A stretch of DNA of 64,000 nucleotides from NCBI RefSeq assembly GCF_001514215.1, contig NZ_KQ948877.1, positions 1 through 64,000 of the forward strand, written 5' to 3'. The translations under genes and the position numbers were made by a program. The DNA is from Streptomyces bungoensis (GTDB taxonomy: Bacteria; Actinomycetota; Actinomycetes; Streptomycetales; Streptomycetaceae). This document shows, piece after piece, positions 27,932 through 36,912 of this stretch. The notes beneath the pieces were generated by a model. The model had not been told where the DNA came from and made no database searches. It was given only the letters and a program-made list of their open reading frames with translations. Numbering within the stretch: position 1 is the first letter of the stretch; every line of letters starts with the position of its first letter.

Positions 27932-29451
27932 TGCGCGCCGAGTCGCCCAGCACCGAAAAGCCCAGCACCGTGGCCCGGCCCGGGCCGGCCGGCGCGGTGA
28001 GCGCCGGCCGGGCGCTGCCGCAGGCCGTCGTGGCCCTCCTGCTGGTCCTGATGCTGTTCGTGATCGTCCGCCTGCCGTGGGCGGGCGACCTCGGCATGCA
28101 CGCGGCCACCGTGCAGCGGCTGCGGCACAGCGTCCTGCACCCCGGCAACCCGCTGGTCGACGCCGGCACACCGAGCCCGTACTACTCGCCGTGGATGGTG
28201 CTGCTGGGCTGCGTCGCCCGGATCACCAGCCTGTCGGTGTTCGACGTCCTGCGGATCGGCGCGCTCGCCGGGCTGGCCCTGCTGGTCACCGGGGTGTGGC
28301 GGTACGTCCGCACGCTCAGCGCCCACCGCGCGGCGCCCGCGCTGGCGTTCCTCGGCCTGGTGCTGCTGTGGGGCCCGCTGCTGTTCGAGTGGAGCGGTTT
28401 CCTCGGCCTCAACTCCCTGGCGCTGACGGTGGCGTACCCCAGCGTGTTCGCCCTCGGCCTGTCCTTCCACTTCTGGGCGTGGCTCACCCGTTCGCTGCGC
28501 GACGAGGCCACCGGGTGGGGCGGCCGGCTGGGCCTCGGTGTGCTGTGGGCGCTGATCCTGCTGTGCCACCAGTTCACCGGGGTCGTGGCGTCGCTGGGTG
28601 CCCTGGCGACGGTGATCGCCGCGCGCCCGGGCCGGCAGGCGCTGCTGCGGCTCGGCGCCGCGCTCGCGCTGGGCGTGGTGCTGCTGTGGCTGTGGCCGTA
28701 CTACGACTTCTTCGCGCTGTTCTCCGCGGGGGCCGACCTGGAGGCGATCCACCGGCCGCTGTACGAGCACCTGGCCGGACGGTTCGGGTTCGTGCTGCTC
28801 GGGGTGGCGGCGCTGGGGCTGAGGTGGCGCCGGGACCGGTGGGACCCCCTGGTCCTCTTCTTCCTGCTGGGCGCGCTGGTGTTCGCCGCGGGCGGGCTGA
28901 CCGGGCACTACTCCTGGGGCCGCGCCCTGCCCGCCGCGCTGATCCCGGCCCAGCTCGCGGCCGCCCTGGAGGCCGTGTCGGCGGGGCGGCGGGCCGTGCG
29001 GACGGGCTGGGCGTGCGTGCTGGGCGCCGCGCTGGCCGTGGGGGCGTGGACGCAGGCCGGGACGCTCGGCTACGTGCTGGGGCGGGACGCGCTGCCCGCG
29101 GCGGTGGCGGCGAAGTACCACCAGCCGTGGGTCGGGTACCAGTGGCTCACGCCGTGGGTGAAGTACGGGGACGTGGTGATGGCCGGGACGTGGCCGGCGC
29201 GCCAGATCCCCGCCTACGGCCCCTACACGGTGGCCCCCGGGTACCCCGACGTGTTCCTGCCGGACGCGGCGGAGCGCGCGGCGGCGGTACGGCGCTTCTT
29301 CGCGGCGGGGACACCGGACGAGGCACGGCGGGGCATCGCCCGCGAGTACCACGTGCGCTGGGTCGTGGGCGGCCGACACTCCACCGAGCCGTGGCTACGC
29401 CAGGTGGCCACGGGCCCGGGCGGACAGGTGCTGTACGAGGTGGTCCGCTGA
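27931..29451 (+). CDS. Polytopic membrane protein, probable GT-C-type glycosyltransferase
   Basis: 506-residue integral membrane protein with about ten helices, for example VVALLLVLMLFVIVRL, VFDVLRIGALAGLALLVTGV and LGAALALGVVLLWLWPYY. The first extracytoplasmic loop has GDLGMHAATVQRL, an acidic-residue-containing loop of the kind that holds the GT-C active site. The C-terminal soluble tail ends YEVVR. I infer a lipid-linked-sugar glycosyltransferase acting outside the membrane, because it neighbours wall-polymer genes. The ATG overlaps the stop of an 8-codon upstream ORF and has no ribosome site of its own. Its 3' end is reiterated in the intergenic array that follows. Confidence 0.7.
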   Translation: MRAESPSTEKPSTVARPGPAGAVSAGRALPQAVVALLLVLMLFVIVRLPWAGDLGMHAATVQRLRHSVLHPGNPLVDAGTPSPYYSPWMVLLGCVARITSLSVFDVLRIGALAGLALLVTGVWRYVRTLSAHRAAPALAFLGLVLLWGPLLFEWSGFLGLNSLALTVAYPSVFALGLSFHFWAWLTRSLRDEATGWGGRLGLGVLWALILLCHQFTGVVASLGALATVIAARPGRQALLRLGAALALGVVLLWLWPYYDFFALFSAGADLEAIHRPLYEHLAGRFGFVLLGVAALGLRWRRDRWDPLVLFFLLGALVFAAGGLTGHYSWGRALPAALIPAQLAAALEAVSAGRRAVRTGWACVLGAALAVGAWTQAGTLGYVLGRDALPAAVAAKYHQPWVGYQWLTPWVKYGDVVMAGTWPARQIPAYGPYTVAPGYPDVFLPDAAERAAAVRRFFAAGTPDEARRGIAREYHVRWVVGGRHSTEPWLRQVATGPGGQVLYEVVR

Positions 29452-30230
29452 GGTCCTGCGGCGACTGGCCGGGCACGCGGGGGCTGCGCTCCCGCGTGCC
29501 CGCAGCCGAGGTCCCGCAGGGTGGCCCGCGGCCAGGCGGGCAGGTGCCGTACGAGGTGGTGCGCCGAGAACCCACGGTGGCCGGCCCAGGGGCGCGGGGA
29601 ACTGCGCGATCAGCCCCCACGCGCCCGCAGCCGAGCTCTCGCAGGGTGGCCAGGGGGCCGGACAGGCAGGTGCCGGGTGCCGTACGAGGTGGTGCGCTGA
29701 GGACCCACGGCGGCCGGCCTGGGGGCGCGGGGAACTGCGCGATCAGCCCCCACGCGCCCGCAGTCGAAGACGCACGCAGCCGAGCTCTCGCAGGGTGGCC
29801 AGGGGGCCGGACAGGCAGGTGCCGGGTGCCGTACGAGGTGGTGCGCTGAGGACCCACGGCGGCCGGCCTGGGGGCGCGGGGAACTGCGCGATCAGCCCCC
29901 ACGCACCCGCAGTCGAAGACGCACGCAGCCGAGGTCCCGCAGGGTGGCCAGGGGCCGGGCCCGGCAGGGTGGTTTTCAAGGTGGTGCGCTGAGAACTCAC
30001 GGCGGCCGGCCTGGGGGCGCGGGGAACTGCGCGATCAGCCCCCACGCGCCCGCAGTCGAAGACGCATCCGCAGCCAAGGCCCCGCAGGGTGGCCGCACGG
30101 CCACGCGGGCAGGTGGTGCTGAGGGGCACGGCGGCCGCCCAGGGGCGCGGGGAACTGCGCGAACAGCCCCCACGCGCCCGCAGCCGAAGACGCACCCGCA
30201 GCCGCGCCCTCCCCGCCCTACTCCTACCTC
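29404..30230 (+). repeat. Six-unit imperfect tandem array reiterating a gene 3' end
   Basis: The stop-proximal string TACGAGGTGGTCCGCTGA of the preceding gene (29434-29451) recurs at 29550 (as ...GCGCCGA), 29683, 29832, 29975 (TTCAAGG variant) and about 30112 (degenerate), at periods of 116-149 bp. Between these lies a hairpin-forming module beginning GGGGCGCGGGGAACTGCGCG at 29591, 29722, 29871, 30014 and 30142 whose 3' arm reads CCCCCACGCGCCC. The GGGGAACTGCGCG module is, from general knowledge, a dispersed intergenic repeat in Streptomyces. No gene is supported between 29452 and 30223; open frames in the array simply repeat the same peptides. Confidence 0.85.
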
Positions 30231-31894
30231 AGCACACTCGCCACCAGCCGCGCAGCGTTCCGCACCTTCGGGCGGTCCACCTTCTTCACCAGCGGGCGGA
30301 TCACGTGGGCCGTGACGCCCACGGGGTGCCAGCGGATCTGGAGGCGGCCGGGGTTGCGGCCCTCCGGTTCGACGGTGACGTCGTGGGGGGTCGCGCCGGA
30401 GCGGTAGTCGATGCGGGCGGTGCGGGTCGGGAAGTCGAGGGGGGCCAGGAGCAGGCCGGAGTGGGCGAGACCCTGCTGCTCGAGGCGGAGCAGCGGGTGG
30501 CGCACCCCGTCGAAGCCCTGCACGGGCAGCGGCGCCGCGGACAGGTCCACCTGGACCCGCCCCTCGAAGACGCCGGGGCCGACCGGGTCCAGCCGGAAGG
30601 GGACCGTCAGACGGCGGCGGCCCGGCGCCAGCACCAGGCTCGCGCGCTGCGGGCCCACCGGAAGCCGCAGCCCGGGGTCGTAGGTGCGGATGCCGAGGGT
30701 CAGCCGGGCGCCGGGCCCCGGCGTCAGCTCGGTGATCTCGTGCCGGAACTGGGCGCTGGTGAAAGGACGGGTGTCCAGGTCCAGGTCGGAGACGTCCAGT
30801 TCCCGGCGGGCCTGCGCGGAGGCGGGGACGGTGTCGCCCCAGTAGGTGGCACCGGAGTCGTCGCCGGTGACGTGCCGCGGAGCGACCCCGTGGCCGAGGC
30901 CCCGCGCCGCCAGCTGGGCGTCGGACAGGCGGCCGTCGCGCAGGAGCTGCAGCACCACCCGCTCCGGCCGCGGGAGCCGGGCGTAGGCGTCCGGCGACAG
31001 CGTGTCCAGGTACGGGTTCACCACGTCGGCGAAGGACCGCAGCCACTCCTCGTCCCGGTAGGGCAGGTCGCCCGCGTACATCCGGAAGTCGTGCTTGAGG
31101 AACTTGAAGTCCTTGTCCTCCCGCAGCCCCGCGTGCCCGCTCTCCACCAGGAACTCGTCGATCAGCCGCTGCACGTGCACGCGGTCGCGCACGTTGGAGA
31201 TCTTGTGCCGCTGGTTGGAGATGGACGCCGCGGCGGCGGCCGCGAACGGCTCGATGTACCAGACGTACACCGGGTCGGGGATGATCGTGAACGCCTTGGC
31301 CAGGCAGTACGCCTGCGCCGAGAACAGCTGGTCCTCGTAGTGGATGCCCTCGGGGAACCGCAGCTGGTGGCGGTCCAGGAACGCGCGGGCGTACATCTTG
31401 CTCGTCGACAGGTGCTCGAACAGCAGCCGAGGGTCGGCCTCGATGCCCTCCAGGGTGCGGCGCTCGGCGACCAGGTGCGGCATCCAGGTCGACTGGCGCC
31501 CGCTGTCCACCCGTACCCGCCGCACCGCGCCCATCGCGAAGTCGATCTCGCGTTCGCGGTGGGCGGCCAGCAGCGACTCGACCGCGTGGGGCGGGAGTTC
31601 GTCGTCGCTGTCGAGGAACATCAGGTACGGCGCCCGGGCGATCTCGACGGCCCGGTTGCGCGGCGCGCTGCAGCCGCCGCTGTTCTCCGGCAGCCTCAGG
31701 TAGCGGATGCGGTCGTCCTCGGCGGCCAGCCGCCGGGCCACGGCGGGCGTGTCGTCGGTGGAGTGGTCGTCGCTGATGACGATCTCGATGTTCGCGTGGG
31801 TCTGGGCGCGCAGGGAGGCCACCGCCCGGGGGAGGCGGGCCGCGTCGTTGTAGACGATGACGGTCACCGTGACGTCAGGGGTCGGGGTCGTCAT
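30224..31894 (-). CDS. Family 2 glycosyltransferase with C-terminal domain
   Basis: 556-residue glycosyltransferase. The N-terminal GT-A domain (residues 1-230) has the nucleotide-sugar strand VTVIVYNDAARL, DDHSTDDTP, and the metal-binding MFLDSDDELPP. A helical middle part (including IHYEDQLFSAQAYCLAKAF) is followed by a beta-rich C-terminal region, as in teichoic-acid polyol transferases. It likely adds sugars to, or primes, a wall glycopolymer on the cytoplasmic face. The ATG overlaps the stop of the TagF-like gene by 4 bp (ATGA), so the two are co-translated. Its 3' end abuts the tandem array. Confidence 0.85.
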   Translation of the reverse strand: MTTPTPDVTVTVIVYNDAARLPRAVASLRAQTHANIEIVISDDHSTDDTPAVARRLAAEDDRIRYLRLPENSGGCSAPRNRAVEIARAPYLMFLDSDDELPPHAVESLLAAHREREIDFAMGAVRRVRVDSGRQSTWMPHLVAERRTLEGIEADPRLLFEHLSTSKMYARAFLDRHQLRFPEGIHYEDQLFSAQAYCLAKAFTIIPDPVYVWYIEPFAAAAAASISNQRHKISNVRDRVHVQRLIDEFLVESGHAGLREDKDFKFLKHDFRMYAGDLPYRDEEWLRSFADVVNPYLDTLSPDAYARLPRPERVVLQLLRDGRLSDAQLAARGLGHGVAPRHVTGDDSGATYWGDTVPASAQARRELDVSDLDLDTRPFTSAQFRHEITELTPGPGARLTLGIRTYDPGLRLPVGPQRASLVLAPGRRRLTVPFRLDPVGPGVFEGRVQVDLSAAPLPVQGFDGVRHPLLRLEQQGLAHSGLLLAPLDFPTRTARIDYRSGATPHDVTVEPEGRNPGRLQIRWHPVGVTAHVIRPLVKKVDRPKVRNAARLVASVLR

Positions 31895-34086
31895 GCCGTG
31901 GCCTCCTCGGGGGTCGGGGCGGGGGTGCGTTCCTCGAGCGGGAGCACCGGGGGCAGCGCCTCCTCGGGCTCCCCCAGGAACACCCGTCGTACGACCCGCT
32001 CGGCGGCGCGGCCGTCGTCGTACTCGCAGAACCGGCGGCGGAACGCGGCGCGCGCCTTGCCCGCGGCCTCGTCGCGCCAGGCGCCCGAGGTGAGGATCTC
32101 CGCCAGTTCCTCCTGGGTGCGGGCGACCCGCCCGGGCGCCTCGGCCATCAGGTCGAAGTAGACGCCGCGGGTGGTCCGGTACGTCTCCCAGTCGTCGGCG
32201 TGGATGACGATCGGGCGGTCGAGGTTGGCGTAGTCGAACATGATCGACGAGTAGTCCGTGACCAGCGCGTCGGCGGCCAGGCACAGTTCCTCGACGGGGT
32301 CGTAGGCGGACACGTCGATGATCCGTCCGCTGCGGCGCAGGCCGGTCAGGGGGCTCGCGGAGCCGCCGTAGAAGTAGTGGGCGCGCACCAGCAGGACGGT
32401 GTCGTCGCCCAGGCGGTCGGCGAGCGCGGCGAGGTCGAGGCGGGGGGTGAAGCCGGCCTCGTAGTCGCGGTGGGTGGGGGCGTACAGCACGGCCCTGCGG
32501 CCGGGGGCGATGCCCAGGCGGCGGCGGGCCGACCGGACGTCGTCGGCGGTGGCGGTGTAGAAGACGTCGTTGCGCGGATAGCCGTGGTCGAGGGAGGTGT
32601 AGCGGGCCGGGTAGGCGCGCTCCCACATACGGGTGGAGTGGCTGTTGGCGCTGACGCTGTAGTCCCACTTGTCGATGCGGGCCAGCAGCGCGGTGAAGTC
32701 CAGGCCCTTGGCGGCGGCCGGGTGGTCCATCTGGTCCAGGCCCATGCGCTTGAGCGGGGTGCCGTGGTGGGTCTGCAGGTGGATCGCGTCGGGGCGTTTG
32801 ACGACCGCGTTGGGGTAGTTGACGTTGTTCGTCAGGTACTTGGCGGTGGCCAGCGTCTCCCAGTAGCGGCGGGTGCCGGGGATGACGTGGTCGGTGCCGG
32901 GCGGCAGCAGGGCCTCGTTCTCCTTGCTCACCACCCACACCCGGCGGATGTGCGGGGCGAGTTCGGCGAGCTTCGCGGCGATCGCGGCCGGGTTGCAGGA
33001 GACCCCGCGGTCCCAGTAGGCCGAGAACACGGCCAGGTTCGGGTCGACCGGGCTGCTCAGCGCCCGGTGGTACTGCTGCTCGCGGAGCTTGGCACCGACC
33101 TGGCGCTTGCGGGTGCGCACGGTCTTGCGGGCGGCGCGGCGGGTGCGGTTGGCAGCCTGGAAGGCGCGGTACTTGGTGTAGGCGCCCTCCTCGAGCAGGG
33201 CGTGCCGGACGCCCTCGACGCCGGCCGGGCGCTGGTGGCCCTCGGGGCGCCAGCGGGCCGCGGCGAGGGAGGCGCGGCGGAAGAACTCCCGGGCCACCGG
33301 GTCGGGCAGGTTCTCCCCGGCGAAGGTGCGCACCAGGTCGCGGACCATCAGGTCGTACAGGACGGCGCGGGCGGCCCGGCGCTCCTTGGCGAGCGGGAGC
33401 AGCGACTCGTAGCGGTCGACCAGGGCGTAGCGGTCCTCGGGGGTGAGGGGCGGCAGGCTCTCGGGGCGCAGCGCGCGGTCGTCGTACGCCACCTGGTTCA
33501 GGCAGGCGACGCGGTCGGCGTGCAGCAGGGCCGCGTGGGCGGCGTACGCCTCGTCGTCCGTGCCGAGCTCCTCCTCGTGGGCGCGCCAGAACGCGGCGCG
33601 CATCGCGCGGGTGCCGAGCAGCGGGGTCAGCCGGAGCAGGTCGGCCGCGTCGTCCAGGCGGAGCGGGGCGCGGCCGGCGCCGGCCAGGAAGCGGCCGTCG
33701 CGGGAGGGGCGGGCGGCGGTCTGCCAGGTGCTGGTGACGTGGTCGAGGAGGAGCACGTCCGCCGTGTCGCCGAGCTCGGCGGTCCGCTCGGCGATCAGCC
33801 GGGGCGCTCCGGCGGGCAGGCCGTCCTTGGCGTGCACGAAGTGCAGCCAGTCGCCGTTCGCCCGGGCGGCGCCCGCCGCCCGGGCCGCCGCGTCACCGGT
33901 GCCGTCCGGCAGCGGCACCACGACGGTGTCCGGGGCGTGCGCCTCGGCGGTCTCCCGGGCCCAGTCACCGACCGCGGCGACGATCACCTCGGCGTCCGCG
34001 AGCGGGCGGGACTCCACTGAGCCGAGCAGTTCGGCCAGATGCCCCTGGGTGTTGGGCCCGTAGACGATGACACTGAGGTGGGGCAT
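31891..34086 (-). CDS. TagF-like CDP-glycerol glycerophosphotransferase (copy 1) with degenerate GT-A domain
   Basis: 731 residues. The C-terminal half is a CDP-glycerol:poly(glycerophosphate) glycerophosphotransferase-type domain with QTHHGTPLKRMG (catalytic-type His441), LLVRAHYFYGG (His570) and LVTDYSSIMFDYANLDRP. It is expected to polymerise glycerol- or ribitol-phosphate onto a lipid-linked acceptor at the inner membrane face. The N-terminal 300 residues keep the shape of a GT-A domain, but the DxD region reads FVHAKDGLP, so it is probably inactive. The start has AAGGAG and a promoter is visible upstream. It is co-translated with the following GT2 gene. Confidence 0.87.
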   Translation of the reverse strand: MPHLSVIVYGPNTQGHLAELLGSVESRPLADAEVIVAAVGDWARETAEAHAPDTVVVPLPDGTGDAAARAAGAARANGDWLHFVHAKDGLPAGAPRLIAERTAELGDTADVLLLDHVTSTWQTAARPSRDGRFLAGAGRAPLRLDDAADLLRLTPLLGTRAMRAAFWRAHEEELGTDDEAYAAHAALLHADRVACLNQVAYDDRALRPESLPPLTPEDRYALVDRYESLLPLAKERRAARAVLYDLMVRDLVRTFAGENLPDPVAREFFRRASLAAARWRPEGHQRPAGVEGVRHALLEEGAYTKYRAFQAANRTRRAARKTVRTRKRQVGAKLREQQYHRALSSPVDPNLAVFSAYWDRGVSCNPAAIAAKLAELAPHIRRVWVVSKENEALLPPGTDHVIPGTRRYWETLATAKYLTNNVNYPNAVVKRPDAIHLQTHHGTPLKRMGLDQMDHPAAAKGLDFTALLARIDKWDYSVSANSHSTRMWERAYPARYTSLDHGYPRNDVFYTATADDVRSARRRLGIAPGRRAVLYAPTHRDYEAGFTPRLDLAALADRLGDDTVLLVRAHYFYGGSASPLTGLRRSGRIIDVSAYDPVEELCLAADALVTDYSSIMFDYANLDRPIVIHADDWETYRTTRGVYFDLMAEAPGRVARTQEELAEILTSGAWRDEAAGKARAAFRRRFCEYDDGRAAERVVRRVFLGEPEEALPPVLPLEERTPAPTPEEATA

Positions 34087-34130
34087 CGCGGAGGACTCCT
34101 TCGGCTGGTCGTCTCAGGGTCGCCTTTCCT

Positions 34131-34136
34131 AACATA
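34131..34136 (-). promoter_or_regulatory. -10 element of the TagF copy 1 / GT2 operon
   Basis: On the minus strand TATGTT lies about 45 nt before the start codon, with GTGACAG adjacent upstream; a -35 match is weak. The 156-bp gap to the upstream tagH-like gene contains no other structure. Confidence 0.4.
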
Positions 34137-34242
34137 CTGTCACCAGATGGATGAAATGGATAACCACGCCTGGCGTCAGGGCCCGGGGTGACAGGCTCGA
34201 GGCAACGGGCTCGACGTTAGAGGCCCGAGGTAAGAGCAGGGC

Positions 34243-35136
34243 TCACGAGGGAAGAGGGCCCTTGGCCGCGGGGTTCTTCGCGGCCGCCTTCTTCGCCGGC
34301 TTGTCGCTCTTGTCGCCGGTGAAGGCCTCGTACTCCTTCAGGACGTCCTCGGTCGGCCCGTCCATCCGCAGTTCGCCGCGCTCCAGCCACAGCACCCGCT
34401 CGCAGGTGTCGCGGATGGACTTGTTGTTGTGACTGACCAGGAAGACGGTACCGGCGTGCTGCCGCAACTCGCGGATCCGTTCCTCGGAGCGCTTCTGGAA
34501 GGAGCGGTCGCCGGTGGCCAGGGCCTCGTCGATCAGCAGCACGTCGTGGTCCTTGGCGGCCGCGATGGAGAACCGCAGGCGGGCGGCCATGCCGGAGGAG
34601 TAGGTCCGCATCGGCAGGGTGATGAAGTCGCCCTTCTCGTTGATCCCGGAGAAGTCGACGATGTCCTGGTAGCGCTCCTTGATCTGCTCCCGGGACATGC
34701 CCATGGCGAGACCGCCGAGGTGGACGTTGCGCTCGCCGGTGAGGTCGTTCATCAGCGCCGCGTTGACGCCGAGGAGCGAGGGCTGGCCGTCGGTGTAGAT
34801 GTGGCCGTTCTCCACCGGGAGCAGCCCGGCGACCGCCTTCAGCAGGGTCGACTTTCCGGAGCCGTTCGTGCCGATGAGGCCGATCGCCTCGCCCTTGTAC
34901 GCGACGAACGACACCCTCTTCACCGCGTGCACCCGGCGTACGCCCGCGGCCTTCTCGGCCTGCTTGCGGCGCAGCATGCGGTTGAGGGCGGCGGTGGCGG
35001 TGCCGCGGCCGGCGCCGGTCCCGTTGACCCGGTAGACGATGTCGACGCGGTCGGCGATGACGGTGGGGATCTGCTCGGTGGGTCCGCTGGGCCCGGTGCC
35101 CCCGGTGTGTGCGGTGTACTCGGTCTGCTCAGCCAC
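34243..35136 (-). CDS. tagH: TagH-like ABC exporter ATPase
   Basis: 297-residue ATP-binding subunit of a wall-polymer exporter. Walker A is GTNGSGKST, the signature is YSSGMAARLRF, Walker B is VLLIDEALATGD, and the H-loop is LVSHNN. The RVNGT... insertion before the ABC core and the Tyr/Ser-rich signature are typical of the polysaccharide/teichoic-acid ABC-2 group (TagH/RfbE). The C-terminal 30 residues are Lys/Ala-rich and short, lacking the extra carbohydrate-binding or SH3 tail seen in some TagH proteins. It overlaps the permease gene by 8 bp. Confidence 0.9.
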   Translation of the reverse strand: MAEQTEYTAHTGGTGPSGPTEQIPTVIADRVDIVYRVNGTGAGRGTATAALNRMLRRKQAEKAAGVRRVHAVKRVSFVAYKGEAIGLIGTNGSGKSTLLKAVAGLLPVENGHIYTDGQPSLLGVNAALMNDLTGERNVHLGGLAMGMSREQIKERYQDIVDFSGINEKGDFITLPMRTYSSGMAARLRFSIAAAKDHDVLLIDEALATGDRSFQKRSEERIRELRQHAGTVFLVSHNNKSIRDTCERVLWLERGELRMDGPTEDVLKEYEAFTGDKSDKPAKKAAAKNPAAKGPLPS

Positions 35137-36043
35137 GGCCGTACGTCTCCTCAGCCTTCCAGAAGTAGATGAAGCCGCCGATGCCGGCCAGCAGGGCCCA
35201 GCCGGTGGCCGTCGCCCACACGTGCGGGGGCAGCTGCCGGGAGTGGAAGCTGTCGATCAGCGCGTACCGCATGAGGTCGATGTAGACGGCGGCCGGGTTG
35301 CTCTGCAGCAGGACGGTGACGACGTGCGGCAGGTTGTCCTTCTTGGTGAGCTTGTCGATGCTCCACATCACGCCCGACACGTACATCCAGGTGCGCAGCA
35401 GGAACGGCATCAGCTGCGCGATGTCCGGGGTCTTGGCGCCCATCCGGGCCATGACCATCGACACGCCGGCGTTGAACACGAACTGCAGGAGCAGCACGGG
35501 GAGCACCAGCAGCCAGGACGCGGCGACGGGCACGCCGAAGCAGAGCAGGATGACGATCAGCGCCGCCATCGAGAACAGCAGCTGCTGGAGCTGCTGGAGG
35601 GCGAAGGAGATCGGCAGCGCGGCGCGCGGGAAGTGCAGGGCGCGGACCAGGCCGAGGTTGCCGGAGATCGCGCGGGTGCCCGCCATGATCGAGCTCTGCG
35701 TGAACGTCCAGATGAACACGCCCGTGACCAGGAACGGGATGTAGTCCGGGACGCCGTGCTTGGTGTTCAGCAGCACGCCGAAGATGAAGTAGTAGACCGC
35801 CGCGTTCAGCAGCGGGGTCATGACCTGCCAGACCTGGCCGAGCTTCGCCTCGCTGTACTGGGCGGTGAGCTTGGCGGTGGCGAAGGCGGTGATGAAGTGA
35901 CGGCGGGCCCACAGCTGGCGGACGTACTGGGGCACGGTGGGGCGGGCGCCGCTGACCGACAGGCCGTGCCGGGCGGCCAGCGCCGCGAGGTCGTCGTCGG
36001 CCGTCGCCTGGATCGGGGGCGGTGTGTGGAGGACCTGGCTCAC
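35129..36043 (-). CDS. tagG: TagG-like ABC-2 exporter permease
   Basis: 304-residue six-helix ABC-2-type permease. The amphipathic N-terminus VRQLWARRHFITAFATAKL, the helix VYYFIFGVLLNTKHGVPDYIPFLVTGVFIW and the final helices GWALLAGIGGFIYFW fit TagG/RfbA exporters. With the adjacent ATPase it should flip a completed lipid-linked wall polymer to the outside. It starts with GTG at 36043; the 213 bp to the divergent tetR gene contain repeated sequence motifs. Confidence 0.9.
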   Translation of the reverse strand: MSQVLHTPPPIQATADDDLAALAARHGLSVSGARPTVPQYVRQLWARRHFITAFATAKLTAQYSEAKLGQVWQVMTPLLNAAVYYFIFGVLLNTKHGVPDYIPFLVTGVFIWTFTQSSIMAGTRAISGNLGLVRALHFPRAALPISFALQQLQQLLFSMAALIVILLCFGVPVAASWLLVLPVLLLQFVFNAGVSMVMARMGAKTPDIAQLMPFLLRTWMYVSGVMWSIDKLTKKDNLPHVVTVLLQSNPAAVYIDLMRYALIDSFHSRQLPPHVWATATGWALLAGIGGFIYFWKAEETYGRG

Positions 36044-36176
36044 ATCCGCTGCTTTCGCTCGGGGGAGGGGGGTGGGGGCGGGCGTCCGGCTGCCGCCGGC
36101 GTCGCCGTCCGTCGTCCTGGCCCGTCACCCGGCGTTTCCTTACGCTTCTCTTCACGTTCTCTTACGTCGGGACGGG

Positions 36177-36241
36177 ACCGTATCGTCGCAACGTGAGCGT
36201 AGAACCACCGACCGTCGGAACGCAACCGTTTCGTCGTAACG
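36177..36241. promoter_or_regulatory. Repeated operator-like sites between tagG and tetR
   Basis: A 17-bp direct repeat, ACCGTATCGTCGCAACG (36177-36193) and ACCGTTTCGTCGTAACG (36225-36241), differs at two positions and has 48-bp spacing. Overlapping the second copy is an imperfect palindrome CGGAACG-CAAC-CGTTTCG (36215-36232). These are plausible binding sites of the TetR-family protein encoded 16 bp downstream, which would control both divergent units. A -10-like TATGCT (36245-36250) precedes the tetR start by 6 nt. Confidence 0.5.
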
Positions 36242-36256
36242 GCCTATGCTGTGCGT

Positions 36257-36883
36257 ATGACGACGAACGCCGACGAGGCCCCGAAGCGGACGCGCCGGCG
36301 GACCCCCGCCGGGGCCGCCGTGCTCCGTGAGGACGTGACCGAGGCCATCCGGGCCGCCGTCTTCGAGGAACTGGCGGCCGTCGGGTACGCCCGGATGTCC
36401 ATAGAGGGAATCGCGCGCCGGGCCGGCGTCGGCAAGACGGCGGTCTACCGGCGGTGGCGGTCCAAGCTGCACCTGGTGCTGGACGTGGTGTCGGCGATGG
36501 CGGTGCTGGGGCTGCCGGTGCCGGACACCGGGTCCCTGCAGGGCGACCTGCGCCTGCTCTACGAGGTCACGTCCCGCGCCCTGCGCCACCCCGTCGCCTC
36601 GCAGATCATTCCCGACCTCCAGGCGGAGGCGGCGCGCAACCCGGACATCGCCGAGGCCTTCCAGAGGGCGCTGCGGGACGGCCAGGAGGGGGTGGCCAGC
36701 AAGATCGTGGCCGCGGCGGAGGAGCGGGGTGAGGTCCGTGCGGGCCTCGACCCCGACCTGATACTCGACCTGATCTCCGGGCCGCTGTACTGGCGCTCGG
36801 TGGTCATCCGCGCCCCCAAGCCGCCGAAGGGCTACCTGGACGACCTGGCCCGGGCCACGGCGGGCGCGCTCAAGGCCCTGTAG
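36257..36883 (+). CDS. TetR-family transcriptional regulator
   Basis: 208-residue TetR-type repressor (210 if the in-frame GTG at 36251 is used). The helix-turn-helix is MSIEGIARRAGVGKTAVYRRW; the basic N-terminal arm has RTRRRTP. The C-terminal domain ends with GPLYWRSVV, the TetR_C pocket helix often seen in this branch. The ATG lies 6 nt after TATGCT, suggesting a leaderless mRNA. It is divergent from the tagGH exporter, so exporter control with autoregulation is likely; the ligand is unknown. Confidence 0.88.
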   Translation: MTTNADEAPKRTRRRTPAGAAVLREDVTEAIRAAVFEELAAVGYARMSIEGIARRAGVGKTAVYRRWRSKLHLVLDVVSAMAVLGLPVPDTGSLQGDLRLLYEVTSRALRHPVASQIIPDLQAEAARNPDIAEAFQRALRDGQEGVASKIVAAAEERGEVRAGLDPDLILDLISGPLYWRSVVIRAPKPPKGYLDDLARATAGALKAL

Positions 36884-36912
36884 GGGCGTCTCGCGCGGCC
36901 GCCGGGCGGAGC

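Noticed and set aside
29550..30200. Possible CRISPR array
   Set aside because: Units are 116-149 bp long and similar along most of their length, with no short direct repeat and unique spacers, and no cas genes.
29147..30315. Open frames with repeated peptides in the intergenic array
   Set aside because: The repetition comes from the DNA array itself; no start signals, and the repeats contain stop codons in the original gene frame.
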